Positions 60,678 through 64,000 of a DNA stretch of 64,000 nt are shown here, piece after piece. A program made the translations under genes and the position numbers. The notes below the pieces were generated by a model. That model did not search any database. It was not told the origin of the DNA and saw only the letters and a list, made by a program, of their open reading frames with translations. The stretch comes from Coffea arabica (lineage: Eukaryota; Streptophyta; Magnoliopsida; Gentianales; Rubiaceae): the NCBI RefSeq assembly GCF_036785885.1, contig NC_092323.1, positions 28,714,501 through 28,778,500 on the forward strand. Reading direction: 5' to 3'. Numbering within the stretch: position 1 is the first letter of the stretch; each line of letters begins with the position of its first letter.

Positions 60678-62857
60678 TATGTTTTTAACTCTCAATCACC
60701 TTAAGCTATGATGTCATACATTTCATTTTTTTTTTTTTACCAAGCAAGTTAAGACTTTTGTGGTAATAAACTAACCCGAATCCCGTGAGAACCCCAAAAG
60801 CCGGTATCCCTTGAGGTCTCACAGGAAACTAATATACTACCCCAATCCCCCTAACAACCCCGATGTGGGACTGAACCCCCAAACAGGGCAGCTGCTACTA
60901 GGCCTAAACTTAGAACCCACAAAAGTCATACATTTCATGAATATATATATATTGGAAAGTCAAACCAAAGGTCCAAAGCAATCCACTGTAAAAGTTGAAT
61001 TTTCTGTTCACACAAAACCCAAAAAAGTCTTCTCATCGGGTCAAACAAGCATTTTCAGTAGAAAGAAAGCCTATTCAACGCATAAATCCCCGTTATAAAA
61101 TAGTAGTCAATCTTTTGAAGTCATTGCGATCACCATTAGTGGTCCAGCCATTTATCTGAAATTGACATCTTTTGTAACTTCACCGTCGAAATTTCTGACT
61201 TCCATACCCAAGTCAACGTCAAGTGAGACAATTTTATTGGCCCTCGGTCGCCGCCCAAATGCCAAATAAAATAAATACGTACCTTCCGCGCACTTTGGAG
61301 AGCCAAAGCCATTGATCGCTACTGCCCAAGAACTTCAATTCGGAGAACACTTTTGTTGTGCTAGAAGACTAAAGAAAAATTATACCAAACGTTTGGTTGG
61401 TTTTTTGTGAGGTGATGGACTAATGGTGTACTGTTATATGTTCCGGCTCAGCCGCCTCTGATACAGATGAATTTTGACAGTCCCTTTCTGTGGGCTGTGC
61501 AGTGTCCCTTTCTTGTTTGTGAACTGTGAATCAAACACTTGGGATGGATAGGATTTGATTTAGGCTGTAGGGGAGTTCTGTTGCATCTAATTCATAGTAT
61601 GACTACTTGTACTAGGAAGATTTGTATTAGTAATGTATACACAATTCTGTCTTGATCGTCGGGCTTTTCATCGACACCACACAATCTGGAGAATAATACT
61701 AGCACACTATTAACTAACGTTTTTTGCGATTTTGCAATAAAGAAGTGGGAATGACAGATGTGCGAATTTCAATCTTAGAATTGGTTGGTGGAACATTAGG
61801 ATTGGTTTGTGGCGACTAGCTTTGTGCTCATTGTCACACAAGAAAGAAAGGGTACAACGGTATTATAGTAGTATAACAAAAGAAGTTGACCAGATAAGGA
61901 ATTTTCTTCTTTTTTTTTGTGGTGGGGGGGGGGGAGTGGTTGGTGGGGTGGTGTGGATCGGGCAAATGGACTTGAAAAATCAATCATCCTGCTGCATACA
62001 AATACAGTGAGTGAGCATCAATAGACGGACGAGGAACCGTACAATCCAGGCTATACCTCGTCATAGTCTTCAATCAGTAGACGAAAGAAGAAAGATTTCT
62101 CAATAATGGAGAATTTCAAGCAATAATGTCTGTTTTGGTGCACACTGGGCCGAAAAACATCTCAGTCAGAATTGCTCCATATCATTTGAAGAGCCATGAC
62201 TTGGCTCGGGTTCCAATTAGCATAATTTAATGTCTCCTTCAAAGGTAGTTCAATTTGTCAGAGACACAAATAATCTGCCTAATGGCCGCTCATTCAATAT
62301 AACCACGAAGTTTTGGATCTTCCAACCAGAAGGCAGTGAAAGGTGTTTTTGTAGCAGCAGGGGCAGCGATTAATGAAAGGGTACACGCAATTCTGGATTA
62401 TCAACTGCGTTTCACCACCAAAAACCAACCTCTCCTCCACGGCCTTGCAATCCTGATAATCATTCAAACTCTGGATCCATCCTTTTCAAAAAGCTCATTG
62501 CATTGCTCGCTATTGCGTCCGCACAAGTAATTACGAATGGAGGCAATTTGCTATTTCCACGTTACAGCGGAATACAACTTCCCACGTTGACTTCTTTCGC
62601 TACATTACTAACAGACAGCCAATCGATTTGGTTTACATCAAATTTTAGAATCAGCTAAAACGGAAGCGTAAATTGGAAAACCATTCACGTCTCTAAATGA
62701 GCACTAGCCAAGTTCAAAAGCGTACATAATTTTTAAGGTCTCAAAGGCCGAATATTATCCTATACCAAACTGGGCTGCTGAACATGGCTTTGATGATCTC
62801 CCTTGCATAACATACGAGCTTTGACGCTCTTAAGATTACAATCATATTCTGGAATGA
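60678..62857. other. Intergenic, including the probable SmD3 3' untranslated region
   Basis: No gene is recognised. The last 150-250 bp before 62858 is probably SmD3 3' untranslated sequence. An 11-base G-run lies at 61924-61934 in a GT-rich patch. Frames in this stretch lack known motifs. Confidence 0.45.
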
Positions 62858-63560
62858 TCACCTCCTTACAGGTGGCACAACACCCCTGCCAGGTGGAGCT
62901 CCACGACCAGCAGCCTGAGCCTGCATAAACGGATGGCACAGTCAGGCAAACTTCACTCCACAAAACTTAATTTGTAACTATCTATTTCTCCAACCTAATC
63001 ATTTTACATGCTCCGTAAAACTACATTCTCATCGTTTTACAGTATTTGTTAGATCCTAGTTCTAGAGTGGCCATCCAGCATTGCCTTTTCTTGACAAGAG
63101 ATCATAATGCATTTCAGAGCTTACAGTACAGAAATGGAGTGTCATTCCTAACTTTTAGATTTAAATAAATGATCTTGGAGTATAAGATGCAAAAGTCACG
63201 AAATAGATCTTACCCTGGCTCTCATGGCCACAGCACATCCCCGTCCAACGCCAAGTGCTGAACCCTTGCCCTTCAAAAGATAATATAAAAAGCGTAAGCA
63301 AAGCTGTGATGGTCACAAATACACTCTAATACACATGGGCAAACTGGGAAAGCACCTTGATTCTAGCTTCTAGACGTTTGAACATTGGAGCATTCTTAAG
63401 CATATCTGGAATCACCATAAACCTGATAAAAATTTGTTTTACTCGTGATCAGAACTCAGAAAGCAGTTGAGAGAATCAGAAAACATTTTATATTACACTT
63501 TCTATACCTGACTTTGCTTCCTCGAATGAAAACATGCTCCAGTTGTGATACCTTGCCATC
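62858..63560 (-). CDS. SmD3: Small nuclear ribonucleoprotein SmD3, last four exons
   Basis: SmD3 is one of seven Sm proteins that ring the Sm site of U1, U2, U4 and U5 snRNA in the spliceosome. Four exons are visible: 63508-63560, 63356-63422, 63214-63270 and 62858-62920, with introns of 85, 85 and 293 bp, all GT-AG. Joined in frame they give the C-terminal 79 residues: DGKVSQLEHVFIRGSKVRFM, which contains the Sm2 motif, then VIPDMLKNAPMFKRLEARIK, then an Arg/Gly-rich tail (GVGRG, GRGAPPGRG) ending VPPVRR and TGA at 62858. This matches the plant SmD3 C-terminus closely. The Sm1 motif and start codon lie in exons beyond the right edge, behind an intron longer than 440 bp. The tail is the usual target of Arg methylation. 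The gene looks intact as far as it is seen. Confidence 0.93.
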
Positions 63561-64000
63561 CTGTAAAGAAACAGACCAAAATTAGTCTTCCACAAGACTA
63601 AAAAACGCCAAAAGGGCACAACATAACATCTTAATCCAATGAAACTCTCTCTAATAGGCAGTCAAAAACAACTGAAATCTTGAAGCTAATTTGCTTCAGT
63701 TCAGAGGTTTAAAAAAGAAGATATCAGGATTGAGGCGGCTAAAGATGTAAATCATATCAGTGCTTCAAAGATCCTTGCAAGGATAAGAGACCGTTCAGAA
63801 TCTATCAAAAATTCAAAAAGAGATCTTATATTCTGTAGCCATTGGTGTAGAAGAAATTATATGGCACTGGAAATAATTGCTCATGAATGTCAAAAATGAC
63901 AGGTCCAAATTCAATGAAATTATCAAGGGAATACTCTTAAAACCAGCTGTCAGTTAAAATAAGTACGATAAATGAGCATCCACAGGTCAAAAAGTTCCTT

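Overview
The window is nuclear plant DNA: AT-rich intergenic sequence, GT-AG introns, MITEs, LTR retrotransposons primed by initiator tRNA-Met, a SAUR gene and R1-type NLR sequences. R1-like NLRs are best known from asterid eudicots (Solanaceae and relatives), so an asterid is the most likely source; I cannot name a species. Only two ordinary host genes are convincing: a complete SAUR gene (56474-56800, +) and the 3' end of a SmD3 spliceosomal protein gene (62858-63560, -, running off the right edge). Much of the first 55 kb is transposable elements or degenerate NLR sequence.

Layout. 1-200: LINE reverse-transcriptase fragment. 1211-8140: copy A of a segmental duplication holding a heavily broken CC-NB-LRR pseudogene, with two hAT-type elements inserted in its flank. 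10385-16283: Ty1-copia element 1 (minus), TSD TAAAG. 16846-21374: a 4.5 kb solo LTR (plus), TSD CCTTG. 21472-34836: a 13.4 kb Ty3-gypsy chromovirus (minus) with 3.7-3.9 kb LTRs and an extra intact reading frame ahead of gag. 35322-39733: a remnant of a small LTR element and two Mutator-like elements with long inverted ends. 42799-47607: Ty1-copia element 2 (plus), TSD AACTC. 48959-54440: copy B of the NLR block, with only two small frame breaks found. 54993-55602: a third hAT-type element. 56474: SAUR. 60348-60675: Stowaway MITE. 62858 to the end: SmD3.

History. Copies A and B are in the same orientation about 40 kb apart and are separated mainly by retrotransposon insertions. Copy B carries empty sites for both hAT-type insertions of copy A, so those insertions either followed the duplication or were never in the B lineage. 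The coding regions of all three internal-bearing retroelements carry stops and frameshifts, several of the C-to-T/G-to-A kind expected in methylated, silenced DNA.

Most unusual item: the 174-codon frame at 30369-30893, between the primer-binding site and gag of the gypsy element. It is intact, GC-richer than its surroundings, predicted coiled coil with an acidic tail, and flanked by acceptor-like sequences, while gag and pol around it are broken.
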